NCBI RefSeq assembly: GCF_007096355.1
Contig: NZ_VKDF01000004.1
Coordinates: 496,357 to 560,356, forward strand
Direction of reading: 5' to 3'
DNA: 64,000 bases
Source: Paracoccus sp. M683
GTDB taxonomy: Bacteria; Pseudomonadota; Alphaproteobacteria; Rhodobacterales; Rhodobacteraceae
The notes under the pieces are model-generated. The model saw only the letters and a list, made by a program, of their open reading frames with translations, made no database searches and was not told the DNA's origin. Shown here piece by piece: positions 42,875 through 51,358 of this stretch. Position 1 is the stretch's first letter, and every line of letters begins with the position of its first letter. Both the position numbers and the translations under genes were made by a program.

Positions 42875-42894
42875 ATGTGCATTCCTGTGCACAT
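42875..42894. promoter_or_regulatory. Operator candidate of the ArsR/lipoprotein unit
   Basis: ATGTGCATTCCTGTGCACAT has perfect 7-base arms (ATGTGCA and TGCACAT) around TTCCTG. It lies 9 bases upstream of the ArsR start. The same half-site recurs twice at about 42447-42475 ahead of the lipoprotein. Confidence 0.6.
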
Positions 42895-42911
42895 GTCAAG
42901 CGCCGGCCCGA

Positions 42912-43151
42912 TCAGCGGCTCAGCCGGTAATTCCCTTCCGGCAGGTCCAGCGCAACCCGCAATTCTTCCAACTGCTCGATGGTGAAGGTGATGCGAACAA
43001 CCTCGGTTCCTTCGGGGTTCATCTGCTCGACCACGACGCGGTCGTCGAATCCAAGGATGACGACGTCCTCGTTCAAAGGCCGCGTGCCGGCATCGGCCTC
43101 GTCGATCAGGGTGATGACGGTGGCGTCGAAATCATGCTCGATGGTGAACAT
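42912..43151 (-). CDS. Conserved hypothetical protein
   Basis: A 79-aa soluble acidic protein beginning MFTIEHDFDATVITLIDE and ending LDLPEGNYRLSR. No domain is recognised. ATG 43151 follows AAGGAG at ideal spacing. The longer in-frame reading from 43346 has no ribosome-binding site and an unlike composition. The predicted beta-strand-rich sequence with many Val/Ile/Thr and paired acidic residues suggests a small globular protein. Confidence 0.72.
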   Translation of the reverse strand: MFTIEHDFDATVITLIDEADAGTRPLNEDVVILGFDDRVVVEQMNPEGTEVVRITFTIEQLEELRVALDLPEGNYRLSR

Positions 43152-43358
43152 CGCGGCGCTCCTTTCCTTTGGCGCGGGGGGTGGTCTGGCCCTTGCCCGC
43201 ATCTGACCCGGTTCAGGGCGCCGGCGCAACCGGGGCCGACAATTGCGTGAACTGGGGAAATTCGATGCAACCGGGGGCTTTGCCTGCCCCGCCACAGCGG
43301 TTAGAGTAAGCGAAAAGCCGCCGAGACGGCTGGTCGGAATACGCACGAGGGCAGAGCG

Positions 43359-44120
43359 ATGCGGATCGAGAAACTAACATGCGCGTTGCTGGGCGCGGCA
43401 TTGGGGGTGGCCTCTTGTGCGCCCTTGCCAGATGCGGGTGTCACCACGGTGCCTGCGGGTGATGCTGGCAAGCCGGTCGTTGCGGCACCGTCGCCCGATC
43501 GCGGCGCTTCGGCGACCGAAGCTGCGCGGTCCTTTGTCGCGGTCATGCGCAAGATGGAACCCGCAGTCGAGCGTGAATGCCTTCAGCGTCGCACCCAACC
43601 CATCAACTGCGACTTCCAGTTCGTCGTCGACGATCGCGCGGGCCTGGAACCCAACGCCTTCCAGACCGTCGATGCGACGGGGCGGCCGATCATCGGTTTC
43701 ACCCTGTCGCTGATCGCCGCAGCGCGCAATGCGGACGAACTGGCCTTTGTTGTCGGCCACGAGGCCAGCCATCACATTCTGGGCCATCTCGACCAGAAAA
43801 GCCGCGCAGCAACGGCCGGCGCGGTTCTGGGCAGCATCCTTGGTGCCTATACCGGCGATGGCGCGGTGATCCGCACAGCCCAGCAGATCGGTGCCTCGAT
43901 TTCGACCCGCAGCTTCTCGAAGGAATGGGAACTGCAATCGGACTACCTGGGTGCGATCATCACGTTGAATGCCGGCTATGATCCGCGCAATGGCGCCCGC
44001 TTCTTCGAGCGGATCCCGGATCCGGGTGATCGTATCCTGGGGTCTCATCCGTCGCGCGCGGCGCGCATCGCGCAGGTCGAACGTGCGGTCGATGACTATA
44101 CCAGCGGTCGCGTGCGCTAG
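43359..44120 (+). CDS. M48-family metalloprotease, lipoprotein
   Basis: A 253-aa zinc protease. The N-terminal signal carries lipobox GVASC, so it is envelope-anchored. The catalytic motif is HEASH in VVGHEASHHILGHLDQKS, and the third zinc ligand Glu is expected in SKEWELQSDYLGA. An Ala/Pro-rich linker of about 40 residues separates anchor and domain. It resembles LoiP/YcaL-type outer-membrane quality-control proteases; substrates are unknown. The ATG sits close behind GGGCAGAGCG. Confidence 0.9.
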   Translation: MRIEKLTCALLGAALGVASCAPLPDAGVTTVPAGDAGKPVVAAPSPDRGASATEAARSFVAVMRKMEPAVERECLQRRTQPINCDFQFVVDDRAGLEPNAFQTVDATGRPIIGFTLSLIAAARNADELAFVVGHEASHHILGHLDQKSRAATAGAVLGSILGAYTGDGAVIRTAQQIGASISTRSFSKEWELQSDYLGAIITLNAGYDPRNGARFFERIPDPGDRILGSHPSRAARIAQVERAVDDYTSGRVR

Positions 44121-44394
44121 GGACGGCGCGTGACTGCCGCGTTCAGGCTTTCGGGTGATCGGCGCTGCCACGTCCGCGAATTAACCTGGGAACCAAAGTC
44201 CCGCCGCCGCGTTGACTTCGTTACCCTGAATCAGGCGTCATTCTTGCCTCAGTTGGCCGATTCCGCGACGAAACTGTAATTCTCGGGGCAGATTCTGCTT
44301 TCTTCCATACATTTTGGTCCATATGATTTGTGCAGGCTTGATATGACCAGGCGCTGCATCCATCGCATGTCCTGGTCCAGTATAGGAGTGCCGG

Positions 44395-44766
44395 ATGATC
44401 GGCGTGGTGGTGTGGAGTAGCGCGGAACGGCAAAAGGCCGTTATCTGGTGTGAAGATCAGGGCGCGCTGGCCTATCTGCACGGTTCGCAGCATCTTGCTC
44501 AGGGCGCGGATTGGCCTGCCGCCGGCGACCTGCTGGAACTGGAATGCGAAACGGTTGGTGATCTGCGCCACGCCCGTGCGGTCTCGATGCTGAACAGCGA
44601 ACATTGCGTCGATCTGCCGCTGATGCTGAAACAGCGCGCCGCCGTGGCAGAGGAGCCTCCGTTGCGGCTGGTGACATCAAATGGCGAGCGGATCGGCGAT
44701 GACCATCAGGGCGACGCCAGCGAAACCCGCCAAAGCCACCGGCACAGACTGGCAGCTTGCCGCTGA
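44395..44766 (+). CDS. Hypothetical protein
   Basis: A 123-aa soluble protein beginning MIGVVVWSSAERQKAVIWCEDQG. No domain is recognised with confidence. The first 65 residues look like a compact beta-rich unit (AVIWCEDQGALAYLHGS, LLELECETVGDLRHARAVSML) and the tail is His/Arg-rich and probably disordered. TAGGAG precedes the ATG at 6-7 bases. The 274-base region upstream contains no other gene that I can support. Confidence 0.62.
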   Translation: MIGVVVWSSAERQKAVIWCEDQGALAYLHGSQHLAQGADWPAAGDLLELECETVGDLRHARAVSMLNSEHCVDLPLMLKQRAAVAEEPPLRLVTSNGERIGDDHQGDASETRQSHRHRLAACR

Positions 44767-44790
44767 CCGATCCACACTGACCGATCCACA
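44763..44790 (+). repeat. 14-base tandem repeat
   Basis: CTGACCGATCCACA occurs twice head-to-tail, with a partial third start (CTGGCCGA). It overlaps the stop of the hypothetical gene. Confidence 0.75.
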
Positions 44791-44877
44791 CTGGCCGACT
44801 TCATTGCAGACAAGCGCAGGGGCTGGCAGCGCACGACACGCGCGCGGCTGCCTGATCCCATCCGTTACAAGTTCCAA

Positions 44878-45438
44878 TCAGACGCCGCGTGCCAGTGCCG
44901 CCACGCCTGTCCGCGCCAGGTCGATCAACCCCAAAGGCTGCATCAACTCGGCAAAGGCATCCAGCTTGGCCGGCGTTCCCGTCATCTCGAAGACAAAGCT
45001 TTCCAAAGTCGAATCCACGACATTTGCGCGAAAGATCTCGGCAATCCGCAAGGCCTCGACGCGCTTGTCACCCTTGCCTGACACCTTGAAAAGGCCCAGT
45101 TCACGCTCGACCGAGGGGCCTTCGACCGTCAGGTCATGAACTTCATGCACCGGCACGATGCGGCCCAATTGCGCCTTGATCTGTTCGATCACGGCGGGCG
45201 TGCCGCGCGTGACCACGGTGATCCGTGACCGGTGCCCGGTATGGTCGACCTCGGCCACGGTCAGGCTGTCGATGTTATAACCGCGGCCGGCAAACAGCCC
45301 GATCACGCGGGCAAGGACGCCCGGCTCGTTCTCGACCAGCACGGCCAGCGTGTGGCTTTCCTCGACCTGCGAATGAGGATCGCGCAGGTCATAGGCCGAA
45401 TGGCTGGTCGCGCCCTTCTGGATGTTCAATGCATTCAT
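44878..45438 (-). CDS. ilvN: Acetolactate synthase small (regulatory) subunit
   Basis: The regulatory subunit for feedback control by valine, 186 aa. An ACT domain spans about residues 28-105 (HTLAVLVENEPGVLARVIGLFAGRGYNIDSLTV) and is followed by the ALS_ss C-terminal domain (GPSVERELGLFKV onward). ATG 45438 begins MNALNIQKG; in-frame starts upstream would translate the intergenic repeat. It is downstream of ilvB on the same strand with 69 bases between, filled by repeat copy 3. Confidence 0.95.
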   Translation of the reverse strand: MNALNIQKGATSHSAYDLRDPHSQVEESHTLAVLVENEPGVLARVIGLFAGRGYNIDSLTVAEVDHTGHRSRITVVTRGTPAVIEQIKAQLGRIVPVHEVHDLTVEGPSVERELGLFKVSGKGDKRVEALRIAEIFRANVVDSTLESFVFEMTGTPAKLDAFAELMQPLGLIDLARTGVAALARGV

Positions 45439-45463
45439 CGCTCTGCCCCTATCATCTGTGCAG

Positions 45464-45497
45464 AAATATCCTGGGGGTGCGGGGGCAAGGCCCCCGC
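45464..45497 (+). repeat. Short intergenic repeat, copy 3, between ilvB and ilvN
   Basis: AAATATCCTGGGGGT is followed by the hairpin GCGGGGGC-AAG-GCCCCCGC (8-base-pair stem, 3-base loop). It fills most of the gap inside the ilvBN operon and may tune ilvN expression or mRNA stability. Confidence 0.72.
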
Positions 45498-45507
45498 TTC
45501 CCAACTC

Positions 45508-47262
45508 TCAAACCAGAACCGCGCCGCCGGACTGGATCGCCCCGTCCGTATCGGCCTCGCCCAGCAGCATTTCGTTATGCGGCTTGCCCGACGGGATCAT
45601 CGGGAAACAGTTTTCATGCTTCTCGACCAACACATCCAGAATGAACGGCCCGTCATAATCCAGCATCTGCTGGATCGCCGCATCCAGATCCGCGGGATCG
45701 CGCACCACAGCACCGGCGCAGCCAAAGGCCTCGGCCAGCTTGACGAAATCGGGCAGGCTGTCCGACCAGCTTTGGCTGTAACGCTCGCCATGCAGCAATT
45801 GCTGCCACTGCCGCACCATGCCAAGCCGTTCATTGTTCAGGATGAACTGCTTGACCGGCAGGCGGAACTGCACGGCCGTACCCATTTCCTGCATGTTCAT
45901 CAACCAGCTGGCATCGCCCGCCACGTTGATCACCAGCGCGTCGGGATGGGCCATCTGCACGCCGATGCTGGCCGGCAGGCCATAGCCCATCGTGCCCAGC
46001 CCGCCCGAGGTCATCCAGCGGTTCGGCTGATCGAAATGCAGATATTGCGCGGCCCACATCTGATGCTGGCCCACTTCGGTGGTGATGTAACGGTCGCGGC
46101 CCTTGGTCAGCGCCTCCAGCCGTTCCAGCGCGTGCTGCGGCTTGATGATCGTATCGCTGCCCCGATAGGCCAGGCAGTTCTTCGACCTCCAGCCCTCGAT
46201 CTTTTCCCACCACTTGCCCAGTGCCGCGCTGTTGACCTTGCGGCCGCGCGACTTCCAGACCTTCAGCATGTCTTCCAGCACATGTCCGACATCGCCGACG
46301 ATCGGCAGATCGACATGGATCACCTTGTTGATGCTGGAGGGGTCGATATCGACATGCGCCTTGATCGAGCCGGGGCTGAAATCGGCAACGCGCCCGGTGA
46401 TCCGGTCGTCGAAACGTGCGCCCATATTGATCATCAGATCGCAGCCATGCATCGCCAGATTGGCCTCGTACAGACCATGCATGCCCAACATGCCCAGCCA
46501 GTTCCGGCCGCTGGCCGGATAGGCGCCCAGTCCCATCAGTGTAGAGGTGACCGGGAAGCCCGTGCCATCGACAAGTTCGCGCAGCAACTGGCTGGCGCCG
46601 GTGCCAGAGTTGATCACACCGCCGCCGGTATAGATGATCGGCCGCTCGGCCTTTTCCATCAGCTCGACCAGTTGGGTGATGATGTTGATGTCGCCCTTGC
46701 GGACCGGCTGATAGGTCGCCGGCTCGATCTGCTTGGGGCCGACATATTCGGCCTCGGCGAATTGCACATCCTTGGGGATGTCGATCAGCACCGGACCGGG
46801 GCGACCCGAAGTGGCGACATGGAACCCCTTGTGAATCGTCTGGCTCAGCTGCGCGGTATCGCGCACCAGCCAGTTATGCTTGGTGCAGGGGCGGGTGATG
46901 CCGACCGTATCGGCCTCCTGGAAGCCATCGGTCCCGATCAGGAAGGTCGGCACCTGGCCCGAGATGACCACCAGCGGAATCGAATCCAGCAGCGCGTCCG
47001 TCAGCCCGGTGACGGCATTCGTCGCCCCCGGCCCCGAGGTCACCAGAACCACCCCCGGCTTGCCGGTCGACCGCGCATAGCCCTCGGCCATATGCACGGC
47101 GCCCTGTTCATGGCGGACCAGCACATGCGTGATGTCGTTTTGCTGAAACAGCTCGTCATAGATGGGCAATACGGCCCCGCCCGGATAGCCGAATACAGTG
47201 TCGACGCCCTGATCGCGCAGAGCTTCAACCACCATTTTCGCACCCGTCATGACTCGGGACAT
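45508..47262 (-). CDS. ilvB: Acetolactate synthase large subunit
   Basis: The catalytic subunit that condenses two pyruvates (or pyruvate and 2-oxobutyrate) for branched-chain amino acids; ThDP- and FAD-dependent. It is 584 aa. The catalytic Glu is in VLVRHEQGAVHMAEGYAR. PGATNAVTGLTDALLDSIP and the FAD-binding centre follow, and the ThDP site is AGDASWLMNMQEMGTA (G-D-x-S/N). ATG 47262 is spaced eight bases from GGAG; an ATG 15 bases earlier is less well placed. The leader contains a small hairpin (GCGCGG/CCGCGC at 47291-47309). Confidence 0.96.
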   Translation of the reverse strand: MSRVMTGAKMVVEALRDQGVDTVFGYPGGAVLPIYDELFQQNDITHVLVRHEQGAVHMAEGYARSTGKPGVVLVTSGPGATNAVTGLTDALLDSIPLVVISGQVPTFLIGTDGFQEADTVGITRPCTKHNWLVRDTAQLSQTIHKGFHVATSGRPGPVLIDIPKDVQFAEAEYVGPKQIEPATYQPVRKGDINIITQLVELMEKAERPIIYTGGGVINSGTGASQLLRELVDGTGFPVTSTLMGLGAYPASGRNWLGMLGMHGLYEANLAMHGCDLMINMGARFDDRITGRVADFSPGSIKAHVDIDPSSINKVIHVDLPIVGDVGHVLEDMLKVWKSRGRKVNSAALGKWWEKIEGWRSKNCLAYRGSDTIIKPQHALERLEALTKGRDRYITTEVGQHQMWAAQYLHFDQPNRWMTSGGLGTMGYGLPASIGVQMAHPDALVINVAGDASWLMNMQEMGTAVQFRLPVKQFILNNERLGMVRQWQQLLHGERYSQSWSDSLPDFVKLAEAFGCAGAVVRDPADLDAAIQQMLDYDGPFILDVLVEKHENCFPMIPSGKPHNEMLLGEADTDGAIQSGGAVLV

Positions 47263-47420
47263 GTCCGTAACTCCCATAGTGAAAAATAAGGCGCGGATTT
47301 TCGCCGCGCTGCCGCAAACTATTGGTGAGGGCGGGCAGGGTCAATGCCCCGTGCTGGAGAAAATGACGCGCGAGCACGATTTTTTGTAACTATATTTCGC
47401 CCATCGGCGCCTGTCCGCAA

Positions 47421-48263
47421 CTATCGTTCCGACTGTGGCAGTGCGATCCGCGCGACCTGTTCGACAATGGGGTCGACGGACAGGGGATGGGTTTCGTTAT
47501 TGTGGCTGTCGGGGTCGCCGATATTCTGCCAGACCCCGCCCTTATAGATCTCCAGCGCGGAAAACCGGGCCTTGTAATCCATCTTGCGGCTGCCCGGCAC
47601 CCAATAGCCAAGATAGACATAGGGCAGGCCCGATGTGCGGGCCAGTTCGATATGGTCAAGGATGATATGGCTGCCAAGGCTGGCATCCGCCATGGCCGGG
47701 TCGTAGAAACTGTAGACAAGGCTAAGCCCGTCATCCAGCACATCAGTCAGGCAAACGGCGGCAAGGTGATCGCTGCCATCGGCCTGCCCAGGCTGGCCAT
47801 CGCCAACGGGACCGCGATATTCCATCACCCGGCTTTTCACCGGGGTTTCCTCGATCATCGCGGCGAATTCGAAGATATCCATATCGGCCATGCCGCCATC
47901 GGCATGGCGCTGATCCAGATAGGCGCGGAACAGTTCATACTGTTCCTCGGTCGCCCAGGCACTTGTGGACAGGCGCCGCAGCAGGGCATTGCGCCGCATC
48001 AGCTTGCGCTGCGTGCGCGAGGGCCGGAAATCGGCCACGCGGATGCGTGCCGACATGCAGGCGGTGCAGCTTTCGCAGCTGGGCCGATACAGCACGTTCT
48101 GCGACCGGCGGAAACCCTGGCGTGACAAGGCGTTGTTCAGCTCGGCCGCGTTTTCGCCATGCAGGGCGGTGAACAGTTTGCGTTCCGCGCGGCCATGCAG
48201 ATAGGGGCAGGGTTGCGGTGCCGTCACATAAAACTGCGGCGCATGCGGCAGGGTATGGCGCAT
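47421..48263 (-). CDS. bpt: Aspartate/glutamate leucyltransferase (arginyltransferase family)
   Basis: A tRNA-dependent protein transferase that adds Leu to N-terminal Asp or Glu, marking proteins for ClpAP through the N-end rule. It is 280 aa. [16 protein letters not shown] and [16 protein letters not shown] carry the conserved cysteines, and [24 protein letters not shown] is the family C-terminal signature. It resembles the bacterial Bpt form rather than Aat. Confidence 0.92.
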   Translation of the reverse strand: MRHTLPHAPQFYVTAPQPCPYLHGRAERKLFTALHGENAAELNNALSRQGFRRSQNVLYRPSCESCTACMSARIRVADFRPSRTQRKLMRRNALLRRLSTSAWATEEQYELFRAYLDQRHADGGMADMDIFEFAAMIEETPVKSRVMEYRGPVGDGQPGQADGSDHLAAVCLTDVLDDGLSLVYSFYDPAMADASLGSHIILDHIELARTSGLPYVYLGYWVPGSRKMDYKARFSALEIYKGGVWQNIGDPDSHNNETHPLSVDPIVEQVARIALPQSER

Positions 48264-48410
48264 CAGCAGCCCGCCGCATGAAACAAGAGATGATTATTCG
48301 TCATGCACCCTGCCAGAGTCCGCCCGGCTTCCCTCAGATTCACGCCATGCAAGAAACCCTAGCAACCTTTCTGCGATGCGCCAAGCATTGTCGCAGTTAA
48401 CCGCACGGCG

Positions 48411-48438
48411 TTGACGCGATTGGGGCGATGGCTAGTCT
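48411..48438 (+). promoter_or_regulatory. Possible promoter directly abutting glnE
   Basis: TTGACG (48411-48416) and TAGTCT (48433-48438) are 16 bases apart. The transcript would begin at about 48445, next to the ATG at 48446, implying a leaderless message. This is inferred only from spacing. Confidence 0.3.
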
Positions 48439-48445
48439 TGCGGAC

Positions 48446-51256
48446 ATGGATTTTGCTGCTTCGATCACCCGCCTGCCCATTGCCCATGATTCGGCGCGCG
48501 CCGATTCCGTGCGCCAATTGCTGTCCGGCCTGCCCGGCGCTGTCGTCGACCTGGCCTCGGGCGCGGCGGGATGCAGCCCCTTTCTTGCCGGCCTGATCCA
48601 GCACGAGGCCGAATGGCTGGCCGGCGCGCTGGACGGGCCCGACGTGGTAACCGCCGAGACCGCCGGTTTCGAGGAACTGGGCGCCGAGGATCTGGGCGTG
48701 GCGTTGCGCCGGGCCAAGCGGCGGGTTGCGCTTTATACGGCGCTGGCCGATCTGGGCGGGGTCTGGCGGCTGGAACAGGTGACAGGCGCGCTGTCGGACT
48801 TGGCCGACCGCGCCAGCGACCTTGCCTTGCGCGTCCATGTCGCAGCCGAGATGGCACGCGGCAAGCTGCCGCAGATGCGCGACGGCGCCAGGGCCGAGGC
48901 GGGCGGCATCTTTGCGCTGGCCATGGGCAAGGGCGGTGCGCGCGAACTGAATTATTCCTCGGATATCGACCTGATCGTTCTTTACGATGACGATGCCTAT
49001 GCCGCCGATGACCAACACGAGGCCCGTGCCGCCCTGATCCGCGCCACCCGCAAGGCTGCGGCGACGCTGTCGGACAATACCGAACACGGCTATGTCTTTC
49101 GCACCGACTTACGGCTGCGCCCCGATGCCTCGGTCACGCCGGTCTGCATTTCCGGCTCGGCGGCACTGGCCTATTACGAGGCCGAGGGCCGCACCTGGGA
49201 ACGCGCCGCCTATATCAAGGCGCGGCCCTGTGCCGGCGATCTGGCTGCGGGGCAACGTTTTCTGGACGAGCTGCGGCCCTTTGTCTGGCGCAAGCATCTG
49301 GATTTCGCGGCCATCCAGGATGCCCATGACATGCGGCTGCGCATCCGCGACCACAAGGGGCTGGGTGGTCGGCTTGAGGTGCCGGGCCACAACATGAAGC
49401 TGGGGCGCGGCGGTATCCGCGAGATCGAGTTTTTCACCCAGACCCGGCAATTGATCGCCGGTGGTCGCGACCCCGATCTGCGGGTGCGCGACACCGTCGG
49501 CGGGCTGGCCGCGCTGGCCGCAAAGGGCTGGATCCCGCCCGAGGTCGCAATGGAGCTGACCGACCACTACCGCCAGCATCGCGACATCGAACATCGCATC
49601 CAGATGGTCAACGACGCCCAGACCCACACCCTGCCCAAGGATGGCGAAGGGCTGACGGTGATTGCGCAGATGATGGGCGATGCCGACCTGCCGGCCTGGT
49701 CTGCCCGGCTGAAAGCGCGGCTGGAACGGGTGCATGAGCTGACAGAATCCTTCTTTGCGCCTGGCGAGGCGGGCGAACTGCCCGACCTGTCGGAAGAGGC
49801 GCAGAAGATCATCGCGCGATGGCTGGACTATCCCGCCCTGCGCACTGACCGGGCGCGGGCGATCTTTCGCCGGGTGCAGCCCGAGATCCTGTCACGCATG
49901 GCCCGCGCTGCCCATCCCGACGAGGCGCTTGCCCGGTTCGACGGCTTTCTGGCGGGCCTGCCTGCCGGGGTGCAGCTGTTCTCGCTGTTCGAGGCCAATC
50001 CACAACTGATCGAGCTGATCGTCGACATCTGCGGCACGGCGCCGGGGCTTGCGACCTATCTGACCCGGCATCCGGCGGTGCTGGATGCGGTGCTTGCCGG
50101 CAGCTTCTTCGCGCCATGGCCGCGTGCCGAGGGGCTGCGCGATGGCTTGGCCGGCATATTGCGCGCCGCGCTGGACGCGCCGGGCGGCGGCTATGAACAG
50201 GCGCTGGATGCGGCCCGGCGATGGGCGCATGAATGGCATTTCCGCATCGGGGTACATCTGCTGCGCGGGCTGATCGACGCCGATGAGGCGGCGGTCCAAT
50301 ATGCCGATCTGGCCGATGCCGCGATCGCCGCGCTTTTTCCGGTGACCGCAGATGAGTTTTCGCGGCGCCACGGCCCGCCGCCTGGTCGCGGTGCGGTGGT
50401 GCTGGGCATGGGATCGCTTGGCGCGCGACAGCTGAACACCGGATCGGACCTTGACCTGATCGTCATCTATGATGCGGCCGGGGTCGAACAGTCGGACGGG
50501 CCGCGACCGCTGGCCACCCGCGCCTATTACGCACGGCTGACACAGGCGATGATCACCGCCGTCTCGGCCCCCACGGCAGAGGGCCGGCTGTACGAGGTCG
50601 ATATGCGGCTGCGTCCCTCGGGGCGGCAAGGGCCGGTGGCGACCTCGCTGCAAAGCTTTGAAAATTATCAGCTGACCGAGGCCTGGACCTGGGAACACCT
50701 TGCCCTTACCCGCGCGCGCCCGGTGGCGGCATCCGGGTCCGAGGGCGCCGCACTGGCCGACGAAGTCGAAGGGCTGCGCCATCGGATTTTGCGGGATCGC
50801 GGTGGTCAACCTGGGGTGATGACCGATCTGGCCGATATGCGCGACCGGATCTTTCGGGCCAAGGCCCCCGATGGCCAATGGGAGGCCAAGATCGGTCCCG
50901 GCCGGATTCAGGATATCGAGCTGCTGGCCCAGTCCTTCGCGCTGCGTGCGGGTGATGCGGCACGAGGGGCGGCCGCCCAGATCCGCGCTGGAAAGCGCGC
51001 AGGGCTGATCCCGCCGGCTCAGGCCGACCGGCTTCTCTCGGCGCATCGCTTCCTGTGGCGGCTTCACGCCGCGGGACGATTGTTGACCGACAGATCGTTG
51101 GACATGTCGGAAATCGGCGAGGGCGGGCAAGAGTTGTTGTTGCGCGAAACGGGATGCGCCACCCTGGATCAACTGTCGAGCCAGCTTGCGGAACGCAGTG
51201 CCGAGGCCGAACAGATCATCAATGCCCTGATTGGCGCATCAGAGACGGCTGACTGA
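48446..51256 (+). CDS. glnE: Bifunctional glutamine synthetase adenylyltransferase/deadenylyltransferase
   Basis: This enzyme switches glutamine synthetase activity by adding or removing AMP, directed by PII. It is 936 aa with two nucleotidyltransferase domains. The N-terminal deadenylylase has LNYSSDIDLIVLYDDD. A central domain follows, and the C-terminal adenylylase has GSLGARQLNTGSDLDLIVIYD. ATG 48446 gives MDFAASITRLP, the usual family start as I recall it; an in-frame ATG at 48428 adds six residues. The stop codon lies inside a tandem repeat of about 21 bases. Confidence 0.93.
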   Translation: MDFAASITRLPIAHDSARADSVRQLLSGLPGAVVDLASGAAGCSPFLAGLIQHEAEWLAGALDGPDVVTAETAGFEELGAEDLGVALRRAKRRVALYTALADLGGVWRLEQVTGALSDLADRASDLALRVHVAAEMARGKLPQMRDGARAEAGGIFALAMGKGGARELNYSSDIDLIVLYDDDAYAADDQHEARAALIRATRKAAATLSDNTEHGYVFRTDLRLRPDASVTPVCISGSAALAYYEAEGRTWERAAYIKARPCAGDLAAGQRFLDELRPFVWRKHLDFAAIQDAHDMRLRIRDHKGLGGRLEVPGHNMKLGRGGIREIEFFTQTRQLIAGGRDPDLRVRDTVGGLAALAAKGWIPPEVAMELTDHYRQHRDIEHRIQMVNDAQTHTLPKDGEGLTVIAQMMGDADLPAWSARLKARLERVHELTESFFAPGEAGELPDLSEEAQKIIARWLDYPALRTDRARAIFRRVQPEILSRMARAAHPDEALARFDGFLAGLPAGVQLFSLFEANPQLIELIVDICGTAPGLATYLTRHPAVLDAVLAGSFFAPWPRAEGLRDGLAGILRAALDAPGGGYEQALDAARRWAHEWHFRIGVHLLRGLIDADEAAVQYADLADAAIAALFPVTADEFSRRHGPPPGRGAVVLGMGSLGARQLNTGSDLDLIVIYDAAGVEQSDGPRPLATRAYYARLTQAMITAVSAPTAEGRLYEVDMRLRPSGRQGPVATSLQSFENYQLTEAWTWEHLALTRARPVAASGSEGAALADEVEGLRHRILRDRGGQPGVMTDLADMRDRIFRAKAPDGQWEAKIGPGRIQDIELLAQSFALRAGDAARGAAAQIRAGKRAGLIPPAQADRLLSAHRFLWRLHAAGRLLTDRSLDMSEIGEGGQELLLRETGCATLDQLSSQLAERSAEAEQIINALIGASETAD

Positions 51257-51286
51257 CGCGGACTGACGGCTGACTGACGGCGGACT
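51244..51286 (+). repeat. Tandem repeat of 21-22 bases across the glnE stop codon
   Basis: Two units beginning GACGGCTGACTGACG, 21 and 22 bases long and differing by one extra G, lie head-to-tail. Each contains TGACTGAC. The glnE TGA is in the first unit. Confidence 0.75.
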
Positions 51287-51358
51287 GACCGCCCCTGTGC
51301 GATGGCCCATCGGCGTTGTTGCCGGTGCTGTGGCCGTGACAGCCACCAGTAGTCCCGG

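Noticed and set aside
45232..47289. A 685-codon plus-strand open frame over ilvB
   Set aside because: Antisense shadow of acetolactate synthase.
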